DNA of 64,000 bases, from positions 47,552 through 111,551 of the forward strand of contig NZ_JAAFZH010000022.1 of assembly GCF_010435915.1 (NCBI RefSeq), given 5' to 3'. The notes under the pieces are model-generated. The model did no database searches, was not told the origin of the DNA, and saw only the letters and a list, made by a program, of their open reading frames with translations. The position numbers were made by a program, and so were the translations under genes. This document shows, piece after piece, positions 17,632 through 27,061 of the stretch (position 1 is its first letter; each line of letters begins with the position of its first letter). The stretch is from Spirosoma terrae (GTDB lineage: Bacteria; Bacteroidota; Bacteroidia; Cytophagales; Spirosomataceae).

Positions 17632-19983
17632 ATGATCGAATTTGCACCCGGCCCCTACCGGAAAATTATTAAACGAGTCTGGCAATTCTCATTGACCGGC
17701 ATACTCATGCTGGTATTTTACATACTAGCTGTTAGCTATAACTTTCTTTGGCTTTTTGGCGGCATGCCAAGTCTGAAAGCCCTCGAAAATCCCCAGAGTG
17801 ACAGAGCTTCAGAAGTCTATACAGCCGATAATCAGCTCTTAGGAAAATACTACGTTGAAAACCGAACCCCCGTCGAAATTACGCAGGTTTCTCCTAACGT
17901 AGTATCGGCTTTGCTGGCAACCGAAGATGCCCGTTTCGTTAAGCACTCCGGCATTGATCCCCGATCCTTTTTCCGGGTTATTAAAGGCTTAGCAACCGGC
18001 AACAGTAGTTCGGGCGGAGGTAGTACGCTGACTCAACAGGTAGCTAAAAACCTATTCGATACACGCGGAGAAAAATTACGTGGTGCTCTGGGTAATATTC
18101 CGCTTATTAAAACAGTGATCGAAAAAACGAAGGAATGGATTCTTTCAGTACGGCTGGAGCGAAATTATACCAAGCAGGAGATCATGATGATGTACCTGAA
18201 CACAGTGTCCTTCGGAAACAATACGTACGGGATTAAAACAGCCGCTAAAACCTATTTTAACAAAGAACCCTGGAACGTTAGTGTCGAAGAAGCAGCACTT
18301 CTAGTGGGCATGTTACAAAACCCATCGCGGTATAATCCCCGGATTTTTGAAGAACGGGCCCTGCAACGCCGGAACGTAGTGTTAAGCCAGATGAAACGCT
18401 ACAAATTTCTTAACGACGAGCAGTTTTTTACGTATAAGAGCAAGCCCATTAAGCTCGACTTCAACGTTGAGAATCAGAATACGGGTATGGCTGCTTATTT
18501 CCGTTCGGTGATCAGAGACGACTTAAAAGCATTTATTGATCAGTATAACGAGGATAATCCCGATGCCGACCTGGATCTGTATACCAGCGGCCTACGCATT
18601 ATCACAACCATTGACTCCCGGATGCAGGCATATGCCGAAGAAGCGGTAATGGCCAATATGCGTGATCAGCAAAAGAAATTCTATGAACACTGGCGCGGTA
18701 GAAATCCGTGGGTACAACAAGACAAGAAAACGAAGAAATACGTTGAAATGCCTGGTTTCATCGAGCGGGCAGCTCGCCTGACCTCACGCTATAAACAGCT
18801 GAAAGCCGAGCATGGAACTAACGAACAGGCCATCTGGAGCGAGATGCGTAAGCCTGTTAAAATGAAAGTCTTTGTGTATGGTGGCCGACGTAATGAAAAA
18901 GACACTACGTTGAGTCCGTTAGATTCAATACGGTATTACAAGCGGTTGCTGAACACAGGTTTCATGTCGATGGACCCACGTAACAGTCACGTCAAAGCCT
19001 GGGTTGGTGGTATCAATTTCAAGCACATGAAATTTGATCACGTTCGCCAGGGTCGTCGTCAGCCCGGATCGACATTCAAACCTTTTGTTTACCTGACAGC
19101 TATGGACCAGGGCTTTGTTACGCCTTGTACTCATCTGACTGATGAACCCACTACGTTTGCTCATGGAGAGGACAATAATGGTGGCCCTGCCTGGACGCCC
19201 AAGAACTCGACAGGCCGATATAGTTATCGGAGTTTATCATTACGTGAAGCTTTAGGACAGTCGATCAACACGGTTAGTGCTCAGTTAATTAAAAAAACCC
19301 GCGCTGAAGCCGTTGTCAAATATGCCCACGACATGGGTATCATGAGCAAAGACTTGCCCGAAAATCCGACCTTATGCCTGGGTACGGGTGATGTGTCTGT
19401 TTACGAAATGGTTGCCGCTTACTGCGCTTTTGCGAATGGAGGTATCCGCGTTCGTCCGATGATCATCATGCAGATATACGATAAAAATGGGAATCTGCTA
19501 AAAGCCTTTACGGCCGATGCCAACCAGGTAATCAGTTCTAACCGAGCTTATGAAATGCTTTATCTGATGCGGGGGGCTGTTGAAGATCCCAACGGAACAG
19601 CCCAGCGCCTTCGTACCCAATACAAACTGCTTGAAGGGGGAAATGAGATTGCGGCCAAAACCGGAACAACCTCAAACTACTCCGACGCCTGGTTTATGGG
19701 GATGACTCAGCACCTTGTTTCAGGTCTTTGGGTTGGTGGCGATGATCGGAGTATTCACTTCCGTACTATCGAGTATGGACAAGGCGGTCGAATGGCTATG
19801 CCTGCCTGGGGGATGTATATGCAGAAAATATATGCCGACCCAACACTTACCAAATACAGGCCGGAGCCATTTCGCAAACCCAACGACTTCAAAATCGATT
19901 GTGGAGGCTATCATATCGACTCATCCCAGCGCTACATTCCACCCAAAGTAGTACCGGAAGATGAAGATGAAATTCTTCAGTAA
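17632..19983 (+). CDS. Penicillin-binding protein 1A (bifunctional class A PBP)
   Basis: This 783-residue protein has a cytoplasmic N-terminus and one transmembrane anchor (about 18-42). The GT51 glycosyltransferase domain has the catalytic E98-D-A-R-F motif and GGSTLTQQVAKN. The transpeptidase domain has RQPGSTFKPF (nucleophile Ser), S-I-N and AAKTGTTSNY. The C-terminus lacks the long extension of E. coli PBP1A. It polymerises and crosslinks peptidoglycan. It starts 47 bp after porW, so the two may be co-transcribed. Confidence 0.94.
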   Translation: MIEFAPGPYRKIIKRVWQFSLTGILMLVFYILAVSYNFLWLFGGMPSLKALENPQSDRASEVYTADNQLLGKYYVENRTPVEITQVSPNVVSALLATEDARFVKHSGIDPRSFFRVIKGLATGNSSSGGGSTLTQQVAKNLFDTRGEKLRGALGNIPLIKTVIEKTKEWILSVRLERNYTKQEIMMMYLNTVSFGNNTYGIKTAAKTYFNKEPWNVSVEEAALLVGMLQNPSRYNPRIFEERALQRRNVVLSQMKRYKFLNDEQFFTYKSKPIKLDFNVENQNTGMAAYFRSVIRDDLKAFIDQYNEDNPDADLDLYTSGLRIITTIDSRMQAYAEEAVMANMRDQQKKFYEHWRGRNPWVQQDKKTKKYVEMPGFIERAARLTSRYKQLKAEHGTNEQAIWSEMRKPVKMKVFVYGGRRNEKDTTLSPLDSIRYYKRLLNTGFMSMDPRNSHVKAWVGGINFKHMKFDHVRQGRRQPGSTFKPFVYLTAMDQGFVTPCTHLTDEPTTFAHGEDNNGGPAWTPKNSTGRYSYRSLSLREALGQSINTVSAQLIKKTRAEAVVKYAHDMGIMSKDLPENPTLCLGTGDVSVYEMVAAYCAFANGGIRVRPMIIMQIYDKNGNLLKAFTADANQVISSNRAYEMLYLMRGAVEDPNGTAQRLRTQYKLLEGGNEIAAKTGTTSNYSDAWFMGMTQHLVSGLWVGGDDRSIHFRTIEYGQGGRMAMPAWGMYMQKIYADPTLTKYRPEPFRKPNDFKIDCGGYHIDSSQRYIPPKVVPEDEDEILQ

Positions 19984-19990
19984 ACGTATC

Positions 19991-20020
19991 AGGGTCAGCA
20001 CTTGCTGGCCCTTTCGTTTT
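19991..20020 (+). terminator. Terminator after PBP1A gene
   Basis: The stem agggtcagca / tgctggccct has one G-T pair, a two-base loop and a T-rich tail (ttcgtttt), and lies 8 bp after the stop codon. Confidence 0.7.
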
Positions 20021-20100
20021 ACTGAAAGCCGCGAGTCATAAAGCAACCTTTACCCATCAATCGTTGTTTTTGTATTGCCTTCCTGAGGCAACTGTATACT

Positions 20101-21909
20101 ATGCCAGAATTCGACTATAAAAATGAATTGGCCAAGGTGCCACATGAACCAGGCGTATATCGCTACTTCGACGCTTCTGGTGAAGTGATTTATGTTGGTA
20201 AAGCCAAAGATTTAAAGAATCGTGTTACCAGCTATTTTACTAATTCCAGGCAGCATGACCGCAAAACGTTACGTCTGGTAAGCCAGATACGCAAAATCGA
20301 ATTCACCATTGTTCACACGGAATTTGATGCCCTGCTGCTCGAAAATCAGCTCATTAAGCGTTATCAGCCAAAGTTTAACATTCTGCTACGTGACGACAAA
20401 ACATATCCTTTCGTTTGCGTTACTAATGAGCACTTTCCACGCGTCATTACGACAAGACGTGTTGATCGCAAGCTTGGTACGTTTTATGGTCCGTTTGCTA
20501 ATTTAAAACCGATGTATACCGTACTGGATATGTTTAGCCAGCTATTCACTATCCGTACGTGTAATTACAATCTGGCTCCTGAAAATATAAAAGCCAATAA
20601 ATACAAGGTCTGTCTTGAATACCATATTGGCAACTGCAAAGGACCTTGCGAAGGCAAGCAGGAAGAAGGCGATTACAATAAAGATATAGAACAGGTTCAT
20701 CATATCTTAAAAGGAAATTTAAAACCAGCGCAGGATTACTTTAAAGCCCGGATGGTTGAGTCGGCCAGCGAACTGGCTTTTGAACAGGCTCAGAAGTACA
20801 AAGAAAAGATGGAGGTTCTTCAGCGTTTTCAGAGTAAATCGACAGTGGTTAATCCTAAGATTGCAGACGCCGATGTGTTCTCCATTGCCTCTGACGAAAC
20901 GGCCGCTTATGTCAATTTTATGAAGGTTGTCAATGGTACCATTGTTCAGGCCCATACTGTTGAAGTCAAAAAGAAACTCGACGAAACCGATCCAGATATC
21001 CTGGCTATGCTGATTATTGAGTTTCGGGAGCAATACGGCAGCCAATCCAAGGAAATTATTACAAATATTCCGCTGGACGTAGATTTACAGGCTGAGGTTA
21101 CGATTCCTCAGATTGGCGACAAAAAGAAACTATTGGATATGTCGCTGAAAAATGTGCTGTATTTCCGTCGAGAGCGTCAGGACCGAGCTGCTGCCGAAGC
21201 CACTGCGAATGCCAGCAAAAAAGATCGTGTGCTCATTCGACTTAAGCAGGATTTACAATTAAAAACCTTACCTGTCCGGATTGAATGTTTTGATAACTCC
21301 AATATTCAGGGGACGAATCCTGTATCAGCCATGGTGTGTTTTATTGGTGGAAAACCGGCCAATAAAGAATACCGGCACTTTTCAATCAAAACCGTAGTCG
21401 GCCCTAACGACTTTGCGAGTATGTATGAAGTTGTTACCCGCCGATACACTCGCGTGCTCGAAGAACAGACTGGTTTACCTGATCTTATTGTTATTGATGG
21501 CGGCAAAGGTCAATTAAGTTCAGCCTGCGATGCGCTCAAAGCGTTGGATTTATATGGTAAAGTTCCCATAATTGGTATCGCTAAGCGCCTGGAAGAAATC
21601 TATTTCCCCGAAGACAATCTACCTTTATACATCGATAAAAAATCGGAGTCACTCAAATTGATTCAGCGTATTCGAGACGAAGCCCACCGATTTGCTATTA
21701 CGTACCACCGCGACAAACGTAGTAGAAACAGTTTAATCAGCGAACTGGAAAACGTTGACGGTATTGGTAAGAAAACTGCGGCCAAGCTCCTTAAACATTT
21801 CAAAGGCGTGTCAAAAATCCGGGAAGCGTCTTTGGATGAGGTTGCGGAGGTTGTGGGTAAAGATCGAGCCCAGAAACTGAAGCAATATTTTGACACCATT
21901 GAGCAATAA
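20101..21909 (+). CDS. uvrC: UvrABC excinuclease subunit C
   Basis: This 602-residue protein is the dual-incision endonuclease of nucleotide excision repair. The N-terminal GIY-YIG domain starts PHEPGVYRYFD, with VIYVGKAKDLKNRV at about 30-43. A Cys cluster (CLEYHIGNCKGPCEG) follows at about 175-190, then a UVR-type helical segment. The RNase H-like C-terminal nuclease has IECFDNSNIQGTNPV and LIVIDGGKGQLS. It ends with tandem helix-hairpin-helix motifs (ENVDGIGKKTAAKLLKHF). Length and domain order are normal. Confidence 0.96.
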   Translation: MPEFDYKNELAKVPHEPGVYRYFDASGEVIYVGKAKDLKNRVTSYFTNSRQHDRKTLRLVSQIRKIEFTIVHTEFDALLLENQLIKRYQPKFNILLRDDKTYPFVCVTNEHFPRVITTRRVDRKLGTFYGPFANLKPMYTVLDMFSQLFTIRTCNYNLAPENIKANKYKVCLEYHIGNCKGPCEGKQEEGDYNKDIEQVHHILKGNLKPAQDYFKARMVESASELAFEQAQKYKEKMEVLQRFQSKSTVVNPKIADADVFSIASDETAAYVNFMKVVNGTIVQAHTVEVKKKLDETDPDILAMLIIEFREQYGSQSKEIITNIPLDVDLQAEVTIPQIGDKKKLLDMSLKNVLYFRRERQDRAAAEATANASKKDRVLIRLKQDLQLKTLPVRIECFDNSNIQGTNPVSAMVCFIGGKPANKEYRHFSIKTVVGPNDFASMYEVVTRRYTRVLEEQTGLPDLIVIDGGKGQLSSACDALKALDLYGKVPIIGIAKRLEEIYFPEDNLPLYIDKKSESLKLIQRIRDEAHRFAITYHRDKRSRNSLISELENVDGIGKKTAAKLLKHFKGVSKIREASLDEVAEVVGKDRAQKLKQYFDTIEQ

Positions 21910-21911
21910 AA

Positions 21912-21931
21912 AGAGGAGCCTAAGCTCCTCT
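21912..21931 (+). terminator. First hairpin after uvrC
   Basis: A perfect 8-bp stem (agaggagc / gctcctct) with a ctaa loop lies just after the stop. No T-tract follows, so it probably works with the stronger hairpin at 21942-21967. Confidence 0.55.
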
Positions 21932-21941
21932 CATACGTAGC

Positions 21942-21968
21942 AAAAAGGCGGGATATCCCGCCTTTTTT
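21942..21968. terminator. Bidirectional terminator between uvrC and gldN
   Basis: A perfect palindrome (aaaaaggcgggat / atcccgccttttt) has an A-tract and a T-tract at its ends, so it can stop both convergent units. Confidence 0.88.
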
Positions 21969-21970
21969 TA

Positions 21971-23029
21971 TTAATATTCCCAAAGACCGTGTTCGGTTTC
22001 CATCAGCTCATATTCGGTCTGATACGACTTCATAAGCCCTTCACGATCTCCGTACATACCTACCAGATCCTGATCTCCTGGGTTTGCCACTTTTGTAATA
22101 CGTCCATAAAACAGGCGTAGGTCAAAAGCATCAGCCAGGTTTTTATGCTGGGCCTGGTTTTGTGGGTTATACCAGATAAATTTCTTTGGATCACTACGAA
22201 ACAGCTTATCCAGATCTTTGTATTTGAAAGATGCTATGGGCACTTCAAATCCAGCTGGGTTTTTATCGGCAGGAAGTAATAACGTTATTGTCTGAATGTC
22301 GTAGTACAAACGTGAACGCTTACGATCAAAAACCCAGTCTTCTTTGACTTCAAGGATATTCAGTTCCTTTGGGAAAAACTCATCTCCAGAAAAAGCGGGA
22401 GTTTTTGCCACAGCAACAGTATCCTTTTTAGGCTCTTCTACTGGCGGCTCAACCTTTGTTGTCTTGCCCTTTTTGCCTTTGGCATTTTTAGCCACAGATG
22501 ATTTTTTCTTCGGCGCCCCCCAACCATCGTCGGCGGGTTGCGCAGCGGCCTTTTTAGGTGCTCCCCAACCATCGTCGGCTACCTTTTTATCATTTTTCTT
22601 CGGTGCTCCCCACGAATCATCAGCAGCCCCAGCTTTGCCTTCGTCACCAAAGCCTGCGGCTTTTTCTTCTTCCGACAAACCACCCCCAGTGTTAGGGATT
22701 AACAAGTTTTCATGAAATTTCTCGGCCGTAATTTTCGTCGTACACGAATCATTGGTGTACGCATCAATTAAGCCCGCCTTAACGGCTTCCATCAAATACT
22801 TGGAAATCTCATTATTCTTTGAGAACATCGACTGATTCTGTTTCTCTTTGAGGTCTATCCGACGCCAAAGAGTTTTCTTCATCATGATGTCGTTATCATT
22901 AATCGGACGAACCGACAGCGCATTTGTGCCGTTGCTCGCTTTTTCCTGAGCCAGTGCATCCCCCCCTGCCAACGCCAGCGAAGCAAATGCCAGCACTCCA
23001 GCGTATCGTATCGTTCTTATTTGTGTCAT
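21971..23029 (-). CDS. gldN: Gliding motility / T9SS protein GldN (PorN)
   Basis: This 352-residue periplasmic protein has a signal peptide (about 1-27, ending ALA-Q). The conserved start of the mature part reads RPINDNDIMMKKTLWRRIDL. In T9SS, GldN/PorN forms the periplasmic ring complex with GldK/PorK and contacts GldM. Residues 137-175 hold three tandem copies of a W-G-A-P-K-K unit followed by a Lys-rich linker, an insertion not normally seen in the core family. The C-terminal domain (about 215-352) is the conserved GldN fold. It is the last gene of gldKLMN, 52 bp after gldM. Confidence 0.92.
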   Translation of the reverse strand: MTQIRTIRYAGVLAFASLALAGGDALAQEKASNGTNALSVRPINDNDIMMKKTLWRRIDLKEKQNQSMFSKNNEISKYLMEAVKAGLIDAYTNDSCTTKITAEKFHENLLIPNTGGGLSEEEKAAGFGDEGKAGAADDSWGAPKKNDKKVADDGWGAPKKAAAQPADDGWGAPKKKSSVAKNAKGKKGKTTKVEPPVEEPKKDTVAVAKTPAFSGDEFFPKELNILEVKEDWVFDRKRSRLYYDIQTITLLLPADKNPAGFEVPIASFKYKDLDKLFRSDPKKFIWYNPQNQAQHKNLADAFDLRLFYGRITKVANPGDQDLVGMYGDREGLMKSYQTEYELMETEHGLWEY

Positions 23030-23081
23030 GGCTACTATTTGTTGTCAAGTAAACTAACGGACTAAAAGCTGCTTTAGTGCA

Positions 23082-24668
23082 TTAATAAAGTGAAACCTGA
23101 TAAACAGGATTCCCCATCGGAACCTCACTGATGTCGCCACGGAAATTCTGACGTTGTACACCGTCTACCTGAATTACTAAGCGATCGCCAGGCTGGGCTT
23201 CGCCAGCTATTGCTCCTATAGATCCACCAGTAGGTCCAATCGTTATAGCCTGTACCCGCTTCGTACCACGAACTAACGATACAGTAGCTCCCGTTGGCCG
23301 GAAACGAGCATCATTCGGTGCATAGGCAGCAAAACTTGGATCAGCTACAGCACGAATCTGAACACTACGTGCCGAAGAAACAGGAACACCACGAGGGTCT
23401 GTAGTACGTTGTCCACCCACTAAATATTCCAGGGTAGGACGTGGTACGAGGTTTACTTTGAACTGCTCAGTACCTAACAAACTACCACTATTGCTGATAT
23501 TCAGCGCCACGCTCTTAGACGTAGGTACAATGGTTACCTTGCCTTTTTCACCTGATTGAATAACTGAAGCACCGTCAGCTGAGAACGTCGGATTCCATAA
23601 AGCACCTAATTGCGGACTTTGAATACTCAACTTGTTTTCACATCCCAGATATAACGGAGGCATCGTACCCGTTTCAATCTGATAAGAAGGCTTAGCGACA
23701 AAATACTCTGCCTGAAGGGGTACAGTTTTTAGTCCAGCAGGTGTTTGGTAAGCGATTGATCCGGTCAGCACGCGACGAGCAAGACCATTTTTATCGTAAG
23801 AACCACCCTGCGCCGTAAACTCAACAATACCCTGGCCATCCTGCATACGAACAGGTCCACCATTCAGGCTCATTTTAGGCTGAATTCCAGACGATGAAGC
23901 GGCCAGAAACATCTGACCTTTAAATTTGGTACCAGCCACGACAACTTTCGATTCCATGCTAAGCATAGCAATGATTTTATCGAACTTAACGTCCTGTGCA
24001 CCTACTTTGCTGGCCAATACATCCAGTACTTCACCTTCAATACGGCGAACATCAGCTTGTTTCTGACTCAATACGGCCAATGCAGCCGGAACTGGTGTCT
24101 GAGCGAAGTTTAATTCAGCGAAGTCTTTCCGGCGCTGTTCTGGCGAACGACTGGCAATTGGATCGTCTTTACCATCCAGTGCCATTGGTGTATACTTCGT
24201 GCCAGAATATTTTGACAGCGTTTCTACGTAGTTGTTCAATTGATCTTTCAGTTTGAAAGCGGCACCATTACGGCTTGTACCAATCATCAACTGCGCAACT
24301 TTCTCTTCTTCGCTTAAGTTCTTGATGTTACCGGCTTCATCTCTGCCACCGCCAGCGTCAACAACTTCATCTTTCAGCTTATCAATTTCGCCGATTACAT
24401 CAGATGTGAGTTTACGAACCTCATCTGCCTGTTTCACAATGGCCAGATCAGTAGCTCTGTTACCTGATTTTTCTACGGTTGCCCGGATACTTTCAAGAGT
24501 GGCCTGGTTTACCTTGCTAACAGCTACAGTGGATTGCTCAAGGCTATTATTTATTAATACGAACTTCTCCAGAATTGCCGAGGTGACTTGTAATGCCAGC
24601 ATTGCGGTCAATACCAGATACATCATCCCGATCATCTTCTGACGGGGAGTCTCTTTTGAACCTGCCAT
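23082..24668 (-). CDS. gldM: T9SS motor protein GldM (PorM)
   Basis: This 528-residue protein has a cytoplasmic start, then one transmembrane helix (about 11-32, MIGMMYLVLTAMLALQV). A large periplasmic part follows, with four domains in known GldM structures. With GldL it forms the proton-powered rotary motor that energises T9SS and gliding. The conserved N-terminal sequence and its place directly after gldL support the call. The length is typical. Confidence 0.95.
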   Translation of the reverse strand: MAGSKETPRQKMIGMMYLVLTAMLALQVTSAILEKFVLINNSLEQSTVAVSKVNQATLESIRATVEKSGNRATDLAIVKQADEVRKLTSDVIGEIDKLKDEVVDAGGGRDEAGNIKNLSEEEKVAQLMIGTSRNGAAFKLKDQLNNYVETLSKYSGTKYTPMALDGKDDPIASRSPEQRRKDFAELNFAQTPVPAALAVLSQKQADVRRIEGEVLDVLASKVGAQDVKFDKIIAMLSMESKVVVAGTKFKGQMFLAASSSGIQPKMSLNGGPVRMQDGQGIVEFTAQGGSYDKNGLARRVLTGSIAYQTPAGLKTVPLQAEYFVAKPSYQIETGTMPPLYLGCENKLSIQSPQLGALWNPTFSADGASVIQSGEKGKVTIVPTSKSVALNISNSGSLLGTEQFKVNLVPRPTLEYLVGGQRTTDPRGVPVSSARSVQIRAVADPSFAAYAPNDARFRPTGATVSLVRGTKRVQAITIGPTGGSIGAIAGEAQPGDRLVIQVDGVQRQNFRGDISEVPMGNPVYQVSLY

Positions 24669-24698
24669 AAAGTATGGTAGAAAACGGGGGATTAAATG

Positions 24699-25511
24699 TT
24701 AGTTACCACGCATAGCAGTCAACATGCTACCGTATACGTTGTTGAGAGAAGCCAGATTACCCGTCAGCTTAGCCATTTCATTTTTAAACTGCTGCGCATC
24801 ACGACTCGCATCAGCCATATTTTCCATAGCTGTTGTCAGGTTGCCATAGAAAGCGTTCATCGCTTTCAGGTGTTTGTTCGTATCCTGAAGCTCAAGTTCG
24901 TATACCGCGTTCAGAGCGCCCATGTTCTTGGTTACTTTCTGGAATTGGTCGCGGTAATCTTTAGCGTCGGTAGTAGCATCGGCCATTGAATTCATAGCCG
25001 TAATAGCAACCCCATACGACTTATTCATTTCACCGATTGAGCTTGCTGCAGATTTTACGTTACGAGCGTAGTCGTTAGTGGCAACCGTAGCATCGGTTAA
25101 ATCCGTTAATTTCGATACGGTATCATTTAAATTACGGAAGCCTGAACCAAGGCGCTCAAACACGTCAGGAGTAACTTTAGCTTGTGCCAGCATCTGATCC
25201 ATATTGCCCGTCAGTCCATTGGCCTGGGGGGCTGGTTTACGAGCTTCACCTTTAAAATCATCCGCTAACTCAGGATATACTCTTTCCCAGGCGTAATCAC
25301 TAGAAGCGGTTGTCGGCATTGTAAAACTTTGAACAGCATACAAGGCGAAAATAACAACCTCGGTCAGAAGACCAACTGTTAACATGAAACCGAACTGTTC
25401 ATTATGTGTAATCTTTGCCCAGGCACCGAAAATAACGACGGCGGCACCCGCACTATAAATGGTTGGTACTAAACGATCCCAAAAGAAATTCGTGGATTTT
25501 TGTGCTGCCAT
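24699..25511 (-). CDS. gldL: T9SS motor protein GldL (PorL)
   Basis: This 270-residue inner-membrane protein has two transmembrane helices at about 14-31 and 38-57, with the intramembrane Glu conserved in GldL (LLTEVVIFALYAV). A long cytoplasmic, mostly helical region follows (about 95-270), with repeated D-A/AMN-type heptads. GldL pentamers surround GldM and conduct protons. It starts 159 bp after gldK, with a strong hairpin in the spacer. Confidence 0.95.
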   Translation of the reverse strand: MAAQKSTNFFWDRLVPTIYSAGAAVVIFGAWAKITHNEQFGFMLTVGLLTEVVIFALYAVQSFTMPTTASSDYAWERVYPELADDFKGEARKPAPQANGLTGNMDQMLAQAKVTPDVFERLGSGFRNLNDTVSKLTDLTDATVATNDYARNVKSAASSIGEMNKSYGVAITAMNSMADATTDAKDYRDQFQKVTKNMGALNAVYELELQDTNKHLKAMNAFYGNLTTAMENMADASRDAQQFKNEMAKLTGNLASLNNVYGSMLTAMRGN

Positions 25512-25617
25512 GACAAGCGATTTGGTTGGAATAGGTAACGAAAATTTTGCGGTTAAGAACTCTGCCAGTTGTCAAACCTTACCTAATTAGTAGACAACCT
25601 GGTACTTTATTTAGATC

Positions 25618-25652
25618 AGAGGCTGAACGTAGATAACCTCCGTTCAGCCTCT
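25618..25652 (-). promoter_or_regulatory. Hairpin in the gldK-gldL spacer
   Basis: A perfect 12-bp stem (agaggctgaacg / cgttcagcctct) with an 11-nt loop lies 17 bp after the gldK stop. No T-tract follows on the gene strand, so RNA processing, 3'-end protection or partial termination is more likely than full termination. Confidence 0.6.
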
Positions 25653-25669
25653 AACTGGATAATTTTATT

Positions 25670-26791
25670 TTATGCCTTCGGCTTTTTGGGGCTTTTTGCT
25701 TTACCACTACTACGGCCACCACGGCCAGAAGCAGCACGTCCTTCCAGGTTATCCATTACGCAACGGAAACCAATGTACGAACGCTTTTGATCTTCGTACT
25801 CGTAATAACGAGTTCCAGTTTCCAGGTAATAAGCAATATCTTTCCAGGAACCACCCCGAACAACCTTACGTGGTTCATCGGCATTTTGATTATCAGGATT
25901 CATATCCCAAACAACGGCATTTGAGTTGTCGGCATAAGCATCACGGCACCATTCTGCTACGTTACCGGCCATATTATATAGACCATAATCATTGGGGCTA
26001 TATGCATTTGCCGGAGCAGTGTACGGATAACCATCTGCATCGAAGTTACCACGCTGTGGTTTAAAGTTTGCCAGATAGCAACCTTTACCATTGGCCACGT
26101 ATGGGTTACCCCAAGGGTATTTAGCTCCGTTTTTTCCACCACGAGCAGCCCATTCCCATTCAGCTTCTGATGGCAAACGGAAACCGAACGAACGATACCC
26201 ACCGTCTTTTGTCCGGAAATCATCAAGCGTATTAGTACGCCACTGACAGAAATGCTTGGCGGCAATCCAGCTTACTCCTACTACTGGATACGTATCAAAA
26301 GCTGGGTGAGCGTAATAGTGTTCCAGCATTGGATCACCATTATGATACGTAAAATCGTTTTTCCAGACAGTTGTATCCGGGTAATACTTAGCCATGATTT
26401 CCTCTTCTCCTAAAACGGATACAGAGTCAGCCAGCAGCGCATTTACGTACTGACGGTACTCATGGTTGGATATTTCGGCATCATCCATATAGAATGAGCT
26501 GATGGTAACCTGGCGGTTCATGTTAATCTGGGTAGCAGCCACATCTTCATCTGCCTGACCCATAATAAATGAACCCGATGGAACCAGGACCATACCGTAA
26601 GGAGTAGGCTGTTTCCAACCTTTACGACCAGTGGCCGTAATTTCGCCGTTGGTCACACCAACTTCCCCTCCTTTACCGTCCTTACCACCAAATTTTGACT
26701 TAATAAAGCCGCAACCTTGCATCAGCAGAATCACCGCTGCGACCATTACCCCTCGGGTTGCGCTGGTTGTAAACCATTTGTACTTCATCAT
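25670..26791 (-). CDS. gldK: Gliding motility / T9SS lipoprotein GldK (PorK)
   Basis: This 373-residue protein has a lipoprotein signal (GVMVAAVILLMQGC). The main domain is an FGE-sulfatase/SUMF1-like fold with VLVPSGSFIMGQAD, YPVVGVSWIAAKHFCQW, FRLPSEAEWEWAARGG and VVRGGSWKD motifs. In T9SS, GldK/PorK forms the outer-membrane-anchored periplasmic ring with GldN and is not an enzyme. A Gly/Arg/Lys-rich tail follows the domain. It is the first gene of gldKLMN, about 270 bp downstream of porP. Confidence 0.94.
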   Translation of the reverse strand: MMKYKWFTTSATRGVMVAAVILLMQGCGFIKSKFGGKDGKGGEVGVTNGEITATGRKGWKQPTPYGMVLVPSGSFIMGQADEDVAATQINMNRQVTISSFYMDDAEISNHEYRQYVNALLADSVSVLGEEEIMAKYYPDTTVWKNDFTYHNGDPMLEHYYAHPAFDTYPVVGVSWIAAKHFCQWRTNTLDDFRTKDGGYRSFGFRLPSEAEWEWAARGGKNGAKYPWGNPYVANGKGCYLANFKPQRGNFDADGYPYTAPANAYSPNDYGLYNMAGNVAEWCRDAYADNSNAVVWDMNPDNQNADEPRKVVRGGSWKDIAYYLETGTRYYEYEDQKRSYIGFRCVMDNLEGRAASGRGGRSSGKAKSPKKPKA

Positions 26792-26956
26792 TATAGGACT
26801 TTTTACCTTCTTCTTGTGCGAGACCAGACTAAAAACGAAAATCCGTTTGGTTATTGTATATGGAAATTTCTTTACGTAGAAATTCTTAAAAACGTTGCTT
26901 AACTAGATAGGCTTAGTAGTGGGTATTAACGCTTTTTAACAGAATTCTAGTTTGTT

Positions 26957-26964
26957 CAAAAATA
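26957..26964 (-). promoter_or_regulatory. Possible -7 box upstream of gldK
   Basis: On the minus strand it reads TATTTTTG, matching TAnnTTTG, 165 bp upstream of gldK. No TTG at proper spacing is seen, so this is weak. If real, gldKLMN could be transcribed separately from porP. Confidence 0.25.
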
Positions 26965-27061
26965 CATTTCCATCTGCAATCTGCCTAACAAGAATACTGC
27001 CAAAATAAGAGTCTTTACTATTCAAGACCGAAAACTTCAAACAATCCTATTCAATACACGA

